Part shown: one piece after another, positions 31,477 to 42,595 of the stretch
Layout: each line of letters starts with the position of its first letter
Numbering within the stretch: the stretch's first letter is position 1
Assembly (NCBI GenBank): GCA_023053575.1
Contig: JAKZAP010000001.1
Span: 18,432,533-18,496,532, forward strand
Source of the DNA: Branchinecta lynchi
Lineage: Eukaryota; Arthropoda; Branchiopoda; Anostraca; Branchinectidae
Reading direction: 5' to 3'
Length of the DNA stretch: 64,000 nt
The notes under the pieces: generated by a model
Database searches by the model: none
Told to the model about the DNA's origin: nothing
The model's input: the letters and a program-made list of their open reading frames with translations, nothing else
Made by a program: the position numbers and the translations under genes

Positions 31477-32601
31477 CAACAGCAACACTTTGGTTTTGTC
31501 CTTTTTTTCCTATATAGGACCCCTCTGCTCAGTGCCAAAAGAATGCATTTTCGTGGAAAGTTTGGACCTCTGGGCGGATGAATGAATATATAATTTTATT
31601 TTGGAAAGCTTCGTAGACTTCTTGCCAGGGGACACAAATGATGGCTTATGCTTGTGGAAGACCCAGAGCCTACAACGACTGTGAAATGGAATCTATAGTC
31701 GGCGTCAGAGATGACTCTCACACATTATACAGCAAAGCTTGGTTTGTTAAACCATGAAAAGCTCCGTTCTAGTAGTTTCAAGTTGAGGTCGACAACACGA
31801 AAAAAGTGCGGAAGATGGTGCGCAGTTTCCTAAGCTCCGTAGCTAAAATGAATTCCTGGACTCAGAAACAGAAAAAAAATATAGAAAGAGTGGCATTTCC
31901 CCAAAGGGACGAAGTCCTGCCATCTACTGGTACTACCCATTTATGTAGGCTACTTGGCCAGGGGCGGTTCGAAGGACATGGGCATGGGGGGGGGGGGGGT
32001 GAGGACCTCAAAATATACGACTGGCTAGAAACACAGCACCAGCAGGCTTAAGAAATATTAACGTCATAAGTTCTAGCACGTTACAGTAAATGCCATTGTA
32101 GTAATAAAATAATAAACAAATAAATAACAGGAATTAGACGATGCCATTCATCTACTCAAGACAAAGTAAAGTGAGCTCTGCAAGCGAAATTTTTCAATCC
32201 GAGCAAAATTCAATTACTCCTTTACAACTTCTACCTTTTAATGTAGCTTAGACCCCAAATCTCAAGCTTTAAACCGCACATAGATAATGAACACTTCAAC
32301 TAAATAGAAATATGGTAGGACTACGAAAGAGCGAAGCACTGCAATCCGACCTTTTTCTGGCATTTCTAGCTTTTAAAGTGGCTGAAATCTTAGGCCTAAC
32401 ACCTCACCTAAATTACGGGCCATTCAACCAGATAGCGAGTAAGCTACTATCAAAGACGGCAGGTAAAGTTTTGCGAAACATTTAAAGGCTGCCTACGATA
32501 TCACATATCTGTTCGTGCCCCGATAACTAGCAAACGGAGTGGGATATTTTCCCGGAAGTTGATACGTGGTAGTGGCTCCACTTTGAATCTAGACTACGAA
32601 A

Positions 32602-32808
32602 AGAAGACCAAAGGTGTCGATGGGATCCCAAAAATCTCATATTTGATTCGGACAATCGAGTCTTGTCTTCGCCAGATCCAGTCTTCGACAGGCTAATCCT
32701 CAGAGAAAACCAAGTTCAGATATACCTCTATAAGCCATATCTATTTTGACGATACTGACCGAGACTTCCTGCCGATTTCCGAGCGAACTACTAGTCCAGC
32801 AAACAAAA
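32602..32808 (+). mobile_element. Family A fragment A6a
   Basis: Starts AGAAGACCAAAGGTGTCG then ATGGGATCCCAAAAATC; about 200 bp of the A 5' region, cut off where A6b starts. The two A 5' ends stand in tandem. Confidence 0.75.
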
Positions 32809-33941
32809 AACAAGACCAAAGGTTTCGATGGGATCCCAAAAATTCAATATCTGATCCAGACAACTGGGTCTTGTATTAGCCAGATCCAGTCATCGCCAGA
32901 CTCCTTGAACATTTTTACAATTAAAATTCAGAAACAGATTAAGGCCAAATAGCTAATCATCTGAGAAAAACTTCCAGCCACTACCGCCAATTTCCCGATT
33001 CGGCCAAACTCCAGAACTAACTGTCCCGCGAAAAAAAGAAAGCTAAGATTAACTCAGGGTATCTTCTTTCCCCAATAATGAACATCTAATCAACTTCAAA
33101 TAAAAGTTGAACTTATAACAAATTTCCCGACTCCAGCCGGATTCCGGTCGAACTATATGTCCGGCTAAAATATGATTGTGACACACGGATTCAGCATCTC
33201 TTCTTACCCCTAAATCGGTTATCTAATCAACTAGAAATAAAACTTTAACTTCTACCAATTTTCCGGTTTTGGCCGGATTCCGGGCGAACTACATGTCCGG
33301 ATAGAAAATTGTTTTCACATAAGTGTTCAGCATGTCTTCTTGCCCTAAATCGAACATCTAATCAACTTCAACTAAAACTTTTAATTTTAACAAACTTTCC
33401 GGTTTGGGCCGGATTCCGGGCGAACTACTAGTCCGTCAAGAAAATGGTTTTCACCATCGTCCTCAGCATGTCTTCCTACCCCTAAATCGAACCTTCAATC
33501 AACTTCAAAATAAAACTTTTACTTTTAAGAAACTTTCCGGTTTTGGCTGGATTCCGGGCGAACTAATTGTCCGTCGAGAAAATGGTTTTCACCATCTTCT
33601 TCAGCATGTCTTCCTACCCCTAAATCGAACATCTAATCAACTTAAAATAAAACTTTTACTTTTAACAAACTTTTTTTTGTTCGATGACAAAATAGTTTTT
33701 ACCATCGTGTTCAGCATGTCTTCTTACCCCATAATCGACTATCACATTAGCTGTTTCAAAATATTTTGTTTGCCCCTTAATTTGAAACCCCTCCCCCACC
33801 CCTAAATGTAGGGCTACAAAGCCCATCTACGAACTTGACTGGTCCGACGACCCAACGAATCCTCACACCAAGTTTCGTCACAGACGGACAACTTTTGTGA
33901 TGTCATAGTATCCCTCCACTCACGTTTTGGGATCCCAAAAA
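32809..33941 (+). mobile_element. Family A element, copy A6b
   Basis: Starts AACAAGACCAAAGGTTTC and ends ACTCACGTTTTGGGATCC then CAAAAA. It has monomers of about 137 bp. The tetranucleotide array is reduced to CAGACGGACAAC, and part of the conserved tail is lost beside it. Confidence 0.85.
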
Positions 33942-34099
33942 TAGTGCAATCATCAGGCCCGTCATATAGTGCTTACAAAGCCTGTTTATGTGCAAACCTT
34001 ACTCCGCAAGCCATCTAAAAAAAAGAAACCTGTTCATTTTTAAGATAAGGAGATTTTTGCACAAAACCATATAGTTAAACAAAAAATAAAGCTAAGATA

Positions 34100-34235
34100 C
34101 TTAAAATATGCCAATTCTTAAAGGGTGTATTAGTTAAATAAAGATAAGTATTGAGTGATGTAAAGTGTATTGTAACTCATGTATTTTGTACGGCCAATTG
34201 GCTATTAAATATATTCATATTCATATATAGGATAC
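34100..34235 (+). mobile_element. LINE 3' end with ATTCAT tail
   Basis: TTGTACGGCCAATTGGCTAT then TAAATATATTCATATTCATA resembles a LINE 3' UTR with a short tandem tail. Confidence 0.4.
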
Positions 34236-34289
34236 TGTTGAAATGTCGCGCCACAGGAAAATTTTTCCAAAATAAGCCTGTTTTCAGCG

Positions 34290-35080
34290 CCATAGAGTGA
34301 AAATCGCGATCTGGTAATGGCATTTATATCACACTGACAAGTTCGAAACACACAACTGTCATTCTAACAAGCTCAAAAACCACGATATTTCGTAACGTAA
34401 TGACTCACAGAAAATCTCTATACAACCATACGACCCGAAATAGGTTATTTGCTGTCAAAATTCACCTAACTTCCTCATACGGCAAGCTCAAAACTTACGA
34501 CTGTCTTCTAATATTCGACTACAAAATCTCTTCGTAAAATACGACAAGAAACGCGTAATTTTCACTGAAAAATCGCGGTTGATGTCATTCTGGCAAGTTC
34601 CATACGACTGTAATAAACGGAGAACACGAGACTGTGAATCCGACACACTTAAAACATACTACTAAAATCTCTATGGAACAATACGACTAGAAACAGGTCA
34701 TTTGAAGACGAAGTTCGCGATTAGCTAACTGCTTTGTCTTCCTTTATCTGGCAAGGTCAAAACTTACGACTGACTCTAATCTAAGACTAGAAAATCCCTT
34801 CGTAAAGTACGACAAGAAACGGGTCTTTTCAGGCGAAATTCGCGGTTGATGTCATTCTGGCAAGCTCAAACATACGGCTTTCATTCTGGAAAACTCAGAA
34901 CACACAACTGTGAATCTGAAAACAAACGAATAGAAATTTCTTCGTAGCCATGCGACTAAAAAATGTGATTGTGGGTGAAATTCACGTTTGGTAACTGACT
35001 GTATGTCATTTTGAAAAGCTGAAAACATAGCGACTGTCATACAGACAACCTCGAAACATACGACTGAGAGTAGATTCTCT
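34290..35080. repeat. Tandem array in element H
   Basis: Units contain GTCATTCTGGCAAGCTC, AAATCTCTTCGTAAAATACG then ACAAGAAACG, and GAAATTCGCGGTTGATG. TACGACAAGAAACG recurs at about 34540 and 34808, a period of about 267 bp, with about 2.5 degenerate units. Confidence 0.65.
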
Positions 35081-36209
35081 GGAGCATGGGTGGTGAGTCA
35101 TCCCCCCCCCCCCCTCGAACCGCCCCTGTACTTGGCTTCTAATCTGTTGAGTTCCATTCCATCACTCCATCTCTGCGCTTGGTATGGTAAGTGAAAAATA
35201 TTGTCCTAAAATATTGGTATGGTAAGTGAAAAAAGGGGCCTAGGTCCCTTTGCCCTGAAAAATGTTGTTATAGTTCCCAGGAGGAACTTCTTTCCTCCTT
35301 TCTAAGTGGTGACTATTGGAAAGTTATCCTAGAGCAGGACAGTTAAATGTTCAACAAAGATATATATTTCAACGCTGAGATACAGCCCATGACAAGGTGA
35401 CCACACCAAGTGGGTCATCAATTTTTGCGTTCATACTTTATTCTTAAGAATTTTGAGGTCTCATTTTAATAGGTTTCATAGGGGTTGAGAACTTCTGTGT
35501 TATGGAACACATCCCACAAAAAACTCGGATAAAAACTGTGAGAAAAGAGAAAACAAGAGAGGAATAATAGGTAAGCAACAATCGCTTGTTAGACCATGCT
35601 GATCTTCGGCAACATGGGTTTGTCTAGTAGGTGTCCCTATTATTTACTTCCTATGCATTTCAGGATGAGAAAAATCGTGTTCATATCGATCACCGAAAGG
35701 GATTGTAAGTAAGAATCGGTAATTAGAGTACGGTCATCTTCAGGGGTTAGGGTTAGAAAGCTGTGCTAATTGGTGTTTTCCTTTCCGTGTCTATCACTGT
35801 TACCTAGGATTAAAATTAAGAGCATGACTAAAGTAGTATAATTCTGAGAATCTACAAATAGCTTTATAATAGCCTACTAACTAAGGCTGAACAAAGTTAT
35901 ATTGCTAGTTTGCATCCCTCATGATTTTTAAGAGGATAAATTTCAACTCGTAACTCAATTTTTTTTTAAATATCTTCTTTAGAATTCCTATTTTTGTTCA
36001 CCACTGAGCGAGAACCCTTGTACAGTCGATCAAAGAATTTATTCATCAGTTTTTTCTGAGACTAGTACCTCCTGGGATATATAATTGGTTTCGAGGGGTC
36101 AACAACTTCAGTGAGAAAACGGCGGCGAATAACTTAAATCCAAATGCTGCAACACTTTAGTTGACGACCAAAGGTAGCCGCAACATTTCACCGGCAACGT
36201 ACACATAGT

Positions 36210-36770
36210 TTCCATTATTTTTAGAACGTCATCAAACTTCTGACAGATGTGGTTCTATAAATCGCGCCTGGCGGGCTAATTGTGACTGGCATGTTATCAC
36301 AGCACTTCCCTTTTCTCTTTGCGGGCCGCGCAATGGGTGTCCATAAAAACCACGACACGGCCCTGGACCTTTACGTTTTCTTGATGCCACTTGGTTGTGC
36401 ACTTAATTTAAAGACCGCTGGTTCGAATCACTCACCTGTGGGTGCCAATATCGCGCCATTAGCGATGGCTGAAAATAGCAACGTCAACAGCAACCATCGT
36501 CTCCAGTCGTCACTGTATGTCAGCAGCTGAGATGCGCTAGTTTTTAGGGCCATGCTGAGTTGCTGACTAATTATGTGTTAATGGTTCAAAACACATCTGT
36601 TAATTTTCACCATAACTCTGCCAATGATGACCCGTCTGGGAGTGTCCTGGAAGATATGGTGTCAATTAAGGACTAGGTAAAGCAGGCCTGGTTTTAATTG
36701 GTTTCGAAGTCAGCAAATTAGACGGTGGCAAAATAAACACCCGTTTTGTGGATCAATTGTCGTTTGCGAA
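36210..36770. other. Unassigned interval with a tRNA-like B box
   Basis: GGTTCGAATC at 36420-36429 matches a Pol III B box, but no A box or cloverleaf fits around it, so at most this is a decayed tRNA-derived SINE. An 82-codon frame (36282-36530) has no recognised domain. Confidence 0.3.
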
Positions 36771-36804
36771 AATACGGAGTAGATAGATACACAGATATTC
36801 CATC

Positions 36805-36880
36805 AACCCAAGCTGGTCTGAAGAGGACCCTTGCCAAGAAGGGCCGAACTATAGCTCTAATAAAATGTAGCTGACTTATC
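36805..36880 (+). ncRNA. Hammerhead-like repeat, copy 1
   Basis: CTGAAGAGGACCCTTGCCAA then GAAGGGCCGAAC shows the order CUGANGA, stem II and GAA(A) of a hammerhead core, with the last A changed to C here. It is followed by GTAGCTGACTTATCCG, conserved in other copies. No convincing stem I/III was built, so ribozyme identity is uncertain. Confidence 0.3.
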
Positions 36881-37039
36881 CGTTTTGCACCGTAAAAAAA
36901 TAAAAAAATAAATAGATATACAGATTGATTTCAATGCATAAAAGCCAACAAGCGGCCATCGCACCAAAATAACAAGACACAAATATAAATCATGAGCACT
37001 ATGCCTGTATCTGAAACTACATGGATGTACAATTTTTCT

Positions 37040-37401
37040 TGTAAGTAAGTAAGTAAGTAATTTATTTATGACCCGCCATTTTGAAAAGGCGGAGTAAATG
37101 AAGAAAATAAACAAAACACATAACACGCAGAAAAAGACTCTTAATTTTCAATCTTTGGTCAGGAAGTGACTGAAGTATTGTGTGATAGACCTATCACAGA
37201 CCTACAGAGGAGCCTTCCTAACAGTTTAATAGCCTGAAAACCTGTGTCTTTCATTCTCTCAGTAATCCACTCACTCCCACACGATCTCACCGCAAAAATC
37301 TCTTGTTTCAACTCATTCAATTCCACACATTTTCCCCAAAATGACTCTGACTTTTTTCTGGCATCCACACATAGGGCACGTACAAATTTGAAATGATTCA
37401 C
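37040..37401 (-). pseudogene. C-terminus and 3' UTR of a LINE-like repeat with TTAC tail
   Basis: On the minus strand an 80-codon frame (37401-37159), containing FVRALCVDARKKSESFWGKC and LKQEIFAVRSCGSEW, is followed by a 3' region that matches 27700-27774 and ends in ATTACTTACTTACTTACTTA. A repeat with a conserved UTR and tetranucleotide tail suggests a LINE ORF end, but the protein motif itself is not one I can name. Confidence 0.45.
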
Positions 37402-38468
37402 AACATAACTTCCGATTGTAAATAAAGGTATAGCGTAAAATCCTATATACAGACGAAATCACTTTGCACTTAATAACAAAAAAAAAACAAGAGCTAGAAG
37501 CTCATATAGCACATGCAAGGCCCGGTAAGACGATGAAAGTAGGAATTTGCCAATTCTTGGGTTTGTCGTAATGGTACGCAAGCAAAACCCTTGATAAAAA
37601 TGATGACGGATCCGTGGAAATCAGGATAATGTGTCGTTTAGTAAAAAGTGTTTAATTTGTGCACTTGGCTGTGGTGACACGGACTTGACGAGCGCTAGAA
37701 ATTCATCTGTAATGAAAACCCTTGAGGCAAAAATGGTCCTGGGCAATTTAGGATCATGGATATATGGTTTGGTCAAAAGTATTCCTTATACTTTTCGGTT
37801 AAGATGCGCACTTTAAGGGTGCTAGGAATTCATTTCTAAGCAAAACCCTTGAGGCAAAAAGGATCATGGGCTCATGGAGATCTTGAAAATGTATATTTTG
37901 CTTAAAAGTATTTTTTGTACTTTCCGGTTAAGATGAGTACTTTAAGGGATGGTTGGATCTGGGAAGTAACGATTCCTAAGCCAATCTAGTCAAGTCTCTA
38001 ATGTTCAAGCCAAGTTTCAGTGTCCTAGCACATCTAGAAGTACCTTAAGTCGCAATCCCTGGAATTCCGGACCCTCCCCTCCAACTCCCCCAAGAGTACC
38101 CATATGCGGACCAGTTCTGTCACTAATGTATCTAAGGCTTACGCTTCCCACCAAGTGTCAACCCAATCGTACACTCTAAGCGTGTCACAACATCCCCCCC
38201 CCGACTCCCCCACATTGATTGGATCCTGTCCGCACTTGGGACATCTGATGACCATCTAAATGGGACATCTGAGACATGAGTTATTTCCGAATATTAAGTT
38301 TCATTAAGATCTATCACCCGTTCAAAAGTTGGATATACCTCAAGACTCAGGATTCCCCCACCCTCCACTCCCTACGGTGTTCGAACCGGAGCAACAACTG
38401 TTCTTAAGTTAAAATTGTAGAATCTCTAACATACCTGCCAAGTTTCATCGTCCTAGCATATGTGTAAG

Positions 38469-38655
38469 CAAGGCCGTATCCAGGAAGGGGGGGTAGGGGG
38501 TTGACCCCCCCTCCCCCCCCCCCCCCGAAATATACAAAAATACTCGTTTTTATAGGCTTTTCCCTCTGATCTATGTCATTTTTGTACTATTTTGTGCGAC
38601 ATGCAGGCGAGCCCCCCCCCCCCCCAAAAAAAATAAACTCCTGGATACTGGCCTG
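38469..38655. mobile_element. Mini-hAT E1, 187 bp
   Basis: Ends CAAGGCCGTATCCAGGA and, at the right, TCCTGGATACTGGCCTG. Flanks TGTGTAAG (38461-38468) and TGTATAAG (38656-38663) form a 7-of-8 target duplication. Inner parts are long G- and C-runs around TTATAGGCTTTTCCCTCTGA. No coding capacity. Confidence 0.8.
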
Positions 38656-39057
38656 TGTATAAGCATCTTAACTTGGGATCATCGGAATTTTGGAACCCTC
38701 CCTCCAACTCCCCCACAGTGCTCGGATCCGGTCCGGTCTTGTCAACTATGTATCTAGGCCTTGTGCTTGGTCTTCCCACCAAGTCACCGGATCCCTTCCG
38801 GACTTGAAGTACGACATCTGAAATACGAGGTCTTTTCAAATATATAGTTTCATTAAGACACGATTTCTTGCTCAAAAGTTATTAATACGTCAATATTCCA
38901 GATTCTCCTCCCTCCATTCCCCCCGCGGTAGTCAGATCGGGGAAGTGACTATTTCCAGGTTAGTTTGGTCGGGTCCCTAATATGTTTGCCAAGTTTCATC
39001 GTCCTCGCACTTCTGGAAGTATACCCTAACCAGAGAATAGTGGACCGACATACAGAC

Positions 39058-39104
39058 CAACAGACAGGCAGACCGACCGACCGACCGACCGACCGACCGA
39101 CCGA
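39058..39104 (+). repeat. GACC/GACA tetranucleotide array of B6
   Basis: CAGACAGGCAGACCGACCGA then further CCGA units; it stands immediately before the B terminal hairpin, as the ACGG array does in family A. Confidence 0.9.
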
Positions 39105-39148
39105 AAAGTCATAGGTGTATGGCAGTTGAGCGAAGCTGCAAGTGCCAT

Positions 39149-40190
39149 AAAACTACAACAAGGCTTTTTTCGCTTGCGCCATGACAGTTGAAGACCTCAC
39201 GAAGTAATTGTTGTATTATTCTTTCCAAAAGCAACAATTCTATTATTTGTATAGAATTGCATTGCCAAAGAAAACTGCCCGCATACAATTATAAAAGTAC
39301 ATACGGTTTCTAGATACAGACCTTAAATGCGTATCGTTCCTTGATAAATCGTTTGCTAAAGTAGGTCCCACCTGACAGAATGTTATATTGTATACTGGCT
39401 CGATGACATTATCCGAAACGACAAATTGGGGGAGTTTGACAAGCGACAGCCCTAACGCTTTGTGAATGCACGCGACATACCGCCGTTAATCCCAAAGTCA
39501 AATGAAAAGGGGATCTTTTCAGCTATGTGAAAGGATAGAATGGCTGCGACGCTGTTGAAATTTGAAAAGAGGTTTCACTCAGAAAGTGTCATTCAAATTA
39601 TTCCAAAAAGCTGGCAACACAACCTTTCTTCAAAAGATTAACTAGTTTTATTTCACTTCTTTTGCATTTCCTTTTGGATTGCAACGAACATTGAGGGTAC
39701 CGAAGCACTGTATTCGGTACGTTTGTGTGTCTAGAACGATTTGAGATATTGATATCAACTCAGGTCAAAAGTAAGTTTAAGTTCCAGGATAGGATTTATG
39801 TCTCAAGATTTGGCGGTGGAGCCAATTTTCCGACAGATCAGGTTAGAAGTGCTGAATCAGCAGTGGATGCTGCGTAGATAGTTCGACCGGAATTCGGTCA
39901 GAACCGAAAATTTAAGAAAGGATCTAATTGTCCGATAAATTTGACTGAAGGGTCGATAAAGGGACACAAAAATAACAGTCTCCCGCCGCAAGTTGGCTGG
40001 AACCGGAAATTTCACTACCTCCTATTCGAAGGTTAAAGGCAACGTATTCTCGGAATGCACTGCATTTGCTTGGTTATGACGAACAGGTCGGCGGAATCTG
40101 GTGCAAACCAAAAATTTAGAAATGAATAAGAAAGGCAACTAAATAAGAAAAAACCGAAACGTCACAGTTGAGTAAAACATCTGTGAAAAC
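39149..40190. other. Unassigned interval with an old family A remnant
   Basis: About 39870-40130 has A-like monomer traces on the minus strand (TAGTTCGACCGGAATTCGGT, GGCTGGAACCGGAAATTT). The rest is unassigned. Confidence 0.4.
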
Positions 40191-40197
40191 AAGGTCT

Positions 40198-40365
40198 GAC
40201 AAGGCCGTATCCTGGGGGGGGGGCGGTAGGGGGTTGACACCCCACCCACCCCGAAACATACAAAATAATCATTTGTATAGGTTTTTCCCTCTGGTCTATG
40301 TGTTTTTTGTACTTTTTTGTCGGACCAGCAGGCACCCCCCCCCCCCCCCCCCCCCCCCCCGAAAT
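40198..40365. mobile_element. Element E2, right end not found
   Basis: Starts CAAGGCCGTATCCTGG then a G-run and contains TTTTCCCTCTGGTCTATGTG, as in E1. It ends in a C-run of more than 25 bases followed by GAAATAAATTTTC. The right inverted end is missing or diverged. Confidence 0.6.
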
Positions 40366-40742
40366 AAATTTTCTTATTTCCTTCAGGACTGTTCTTTATT
40401 CTTCTACGGTTCGAAAAGAATAGTGAGATTCACGTGATAACTAAATTCTGAAAACACATTCCGTTCTCCAGGCAATCCTGACTGGTGTTGTAGCCTAAAG
40501 TAGCCTATTTACACATGAACTTCACTCGGGCTGTAATATCCTGTACACGTCGTCCACACAGCCCTCTATTCGCGAAGAGAGACTGTCATCTACGTGAAAT
40601 ACAAATGTATAAATACCAAAGCTGGAGTACAATTCCATGACACTTTAAATGATGCAAGAAAGCTTCGTGTGCATTATGGGTTTACGTCGGAATTCCGCAC
40701 GGCATCCGAAGATATGCAGTCGCCACCTGAACCTGCTACGCA

Positions 40743-41466
40743 AGATAATATATAAGGCATTGAGCTCGTCCGGATTAGTCGTCGCCAAACTTCAAACCGG
40801 ACAGGTTATATGTGGAAGCGCACAAGGTTCCTCCAACCATTATCCACGTAACATACTTCACAGTAGGAAACAAAAATATCTAAATGTTGAATCCGCTGTT
40901 TATTTGCGAATTGGTTTTTGGTCATTTATTTTCGTTTCCACTCCGGTTTCCTCTTAATTGCGCATTATCGGATTGCGCATTACCGGTATAGGCCTGCCGG
41001 ACGACAAAGACAAATATTATGACTGTACAACACCTTGGCAACAGGTACAGTCTTCGTACAACATACGGTACAGCCTATGATAACATACCAACAGTATAAG
41101 AAAAAGATAATATATAAGGCATTGAGCTCGTCCGGATTAATCGTCGCCAATCTTCAAACCGGACAGGTTATATGTGGAAGCGCACAAGGTTCCTCCAACC
41201 ATTATCCACGTAACATACTTCACAGTAGGAAACAAAAATATCTAAACGTTGAATCCACTGTTTATTTGCGAATTGGTTTTTGGTGATTTATTTTCGTTTC
41301 CACTCCGGTTTCCTCTTAATTGCACATTATCGGATTGCGCATTACCGGTATAGGCCTGCCGGACGACAAAGAAAAATATTATGACTGTACAACACCTTGG
41401 CAACAGGTACAGTCTTCGTACAACATACGGTACAGCCTATGATAACATACCAACAGTATAAGAAAA
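40743..41466. repeat. Young tandem duplication, two units of about 362 bp
   Basis: Unit 1 starts AGATAATATATAAGGCATTG at 40743 and unit 2 at 41105. Across the whole length I see only scattered single-base differences (for example GATTAGTCG/GATTAATCG). Matching frames in the two units (SSSGL[VI]VA[KN]LQTGQVICG) are copies of one another and show no known domain. Confidence 0.9.
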
Positions 41467-42204
41467 GCTTACCAGTTTAAAACAATCAGCATCTGCTTTC
41501 CATCAAATCCTTTCAACGACACTATCCTTTTTAGTTAATTATCCTAGTAAAAACTGTTGACACTTTCCATTTCACCTGCAACAGAACTTTTAGGTCTTCT
41601 AGCAACAGAGCGTCATAAGGACGATTCGCTGTAAACTGACTGAATAGGGAAGCTCCGAACTTTCCCCGGGAGCGCAAATGCCGGGAATTGGAAGCGCGCA
41701 AAGCACTCCAGTTTTTCAAACACTCTGGGATAAGCTGTATGAGAACCGTTGGTCAATCCGAGCGCACGGGCTATAATTGATAATAAATACTCCTTCAGCA
41801 CAAACAGACTGGGAATCATCTGTAAGAATTGATTTAAAGTGGCTAGGGACTTTTTTTTTCTTCAGCGATATTTCGGACCTTCTTCACAAGGGTCCTCGTC
41901 AGGCTATAGCTGGATGAAACGAACGTGCAAACTGATTTGAAAACAAAAGAAAAACTAATCTACAGGTTAATTTCTTCCATATATTCCGTTTCTCCGAAAT
42001 TCCGTGCAATGTCTGAATATCAATTTCTTCCGGCTGTTGCCTAACAAGGATCCTTGCCACGAAGGGCCAAAATATCAACGAAAAATATCTTAGCTAGCTG
42101 GTCCATTTTGAGTAAATTCTATAACTGAACAATAATCCTGCGGAGTAATAAAGGACAAAACATTTAACTGATCACGCGTGCGTGTTCGTCCCCTTAAGGG
42201 TGAA
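41467..42204 (-). other. Unassigned interval with two hammerhead-like motifs
   Basis: On the minus strand at about 41853-41900: GCCTGACGAGGACCCTTGTG then AAGAAGGTCCGAAATATC, with a well-paired stem II (GGACC/GGTCC) and an intact GAAA. A second, plus-strand motif at about 42044-42082 is more degraded (CCTAACAAGGATCC then TTGCC..GGGCCAAAATATC). Otherwise no supported feature. Confidence 0.35.
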
Positions 42205-42595
42205 ACCAGGCCCGTATCCTTGAATTTATTTCGGGGGGGGGGGGGGGGGGTGCCTGCTGTTCGGAATTAAAAAAAAAAAAAAGACATAGATCAGAGGGAA
42301 AAGCCTATACGGATAAGTCAGCTACGTTATATTCGAGATATATTTCGGCCCTTCTTGGCAAGGGTCCTCTTCAGGCGCAAAAGCAGATATATAAGGAAGA
42401 ATCTTGAATTGTTTTTCCACAAGGTTATTTTCCAGCTTGAGCGGCTTGAGCCTGAAGAGGACCCTTGCCAAGAAGGGCCGAACTATAGCTCGAATAAAAT
42501 GTAGCTGACTTATCCGTTTTGCCCTGTCAAATATTTGTATATTTCGGGGGGGGGGGGTTCAACCCCCTAGCCCCTCCCCCCTGGATACGGCACCC
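42205..42595. mobile_element. Element E3 with a nested inverted repeat
   Basis: Left end CAGGCCCGTATCC and right end CCTGGATACGGCAC. It has the E core in reverse (AGATCAGAGGGAAAAGCCTA), interrupted after TATA at about 42307 and resumed at about 42530 (TTTGTATATTTCGG). G-runs flank both sides. A clear 8-bp duplication was not found. Confidence 0.65.
42308..42520. repeat. Large inverted repeat formed by two hammerhead-like copies
   Basis: The left arm (about 42310-42375) begins CGGATAAGTCAGCTACG and ends TCTTCAGGC; the right arm (about 42450-42517) begins GCCTGAAGAGGACCCTTG and ends GTAGCTGACTTATCCG. Arms of about 66 bp with few mismatches surround a loop of about 75 bp. It lies exactly inside E3. 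Confidence 0.8.

Larger units (their letters stand above)
31959..35128. mobile_element. hAT-like element H with 8-bp target duplication
   Basis: Ends CAGGGGCGGTTCGAAGG and, at the right, CTCGAACCGCCCCTG. TACTTGGC lies on both sides (31951-31958 and 35129-35136), a perfect 8-bp duplication typical of hAT. G- and C-runs sit just inside. The interior contains A6a, A6b, a LINE tail and a tandem array. No transposase was seen. It is inserted in C2. Confidence 0.85.
31477..36209. mobile_element. Family C element, copy C2, split by hAT-like element H
   Basis: The left end, CAACAGCAACACTTTGGTTT then TGTCC and a T-run, matches C1 at 12983-13020. 31500-31950 aligns with 13020-13520 (GGAAAGCT, CTGCCATCTA). 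After H, 35137-36100 matches C1 arrays (TCCTTTCTAAGTGGTGAC, GGTTTGTCTAGTAGGTGT). The right end, CAACACTTTAGTTGACGACC then AAAGGTAGCCGCAACA and CATAGTT, is a mutated version of the C1 end. It is older than C1. Confidence 0.65.
37486..39148 (+). mobile_element. Family B element, copy B6, both termini, carrying E1
   Basis: Begins AACAAGAGCTAGAAGCTCAT then ATAGCACATG and ends with the hairpin GGCAGTTGAGCGAAGCTGCA then AGTGCCAT, followed by AAAAC. The 5' part has monomers with AAAACCCTTGAGGCAAAAA and TTTTCGGTTAAGATG; the 3' part has the CTCCAACTCCCCC monomers. A CCGA array at about 39075-39104 precedes the end. E1 is inserted at 38469-38655. This is the most compact complete B copy. Confidence 0.85.

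Noticed and set aside
36420..36429. tRNA gene suggested by GGTTCGAATC
   Set aside because: No A box, acceptor stem or anticodon arm fits around the B-box-like sequence.
36282..36530. 82-residue protein starting MTGMLSQHF
   Set aside because: No domain, no splice context, and it overlaps the possible SINE remnant.
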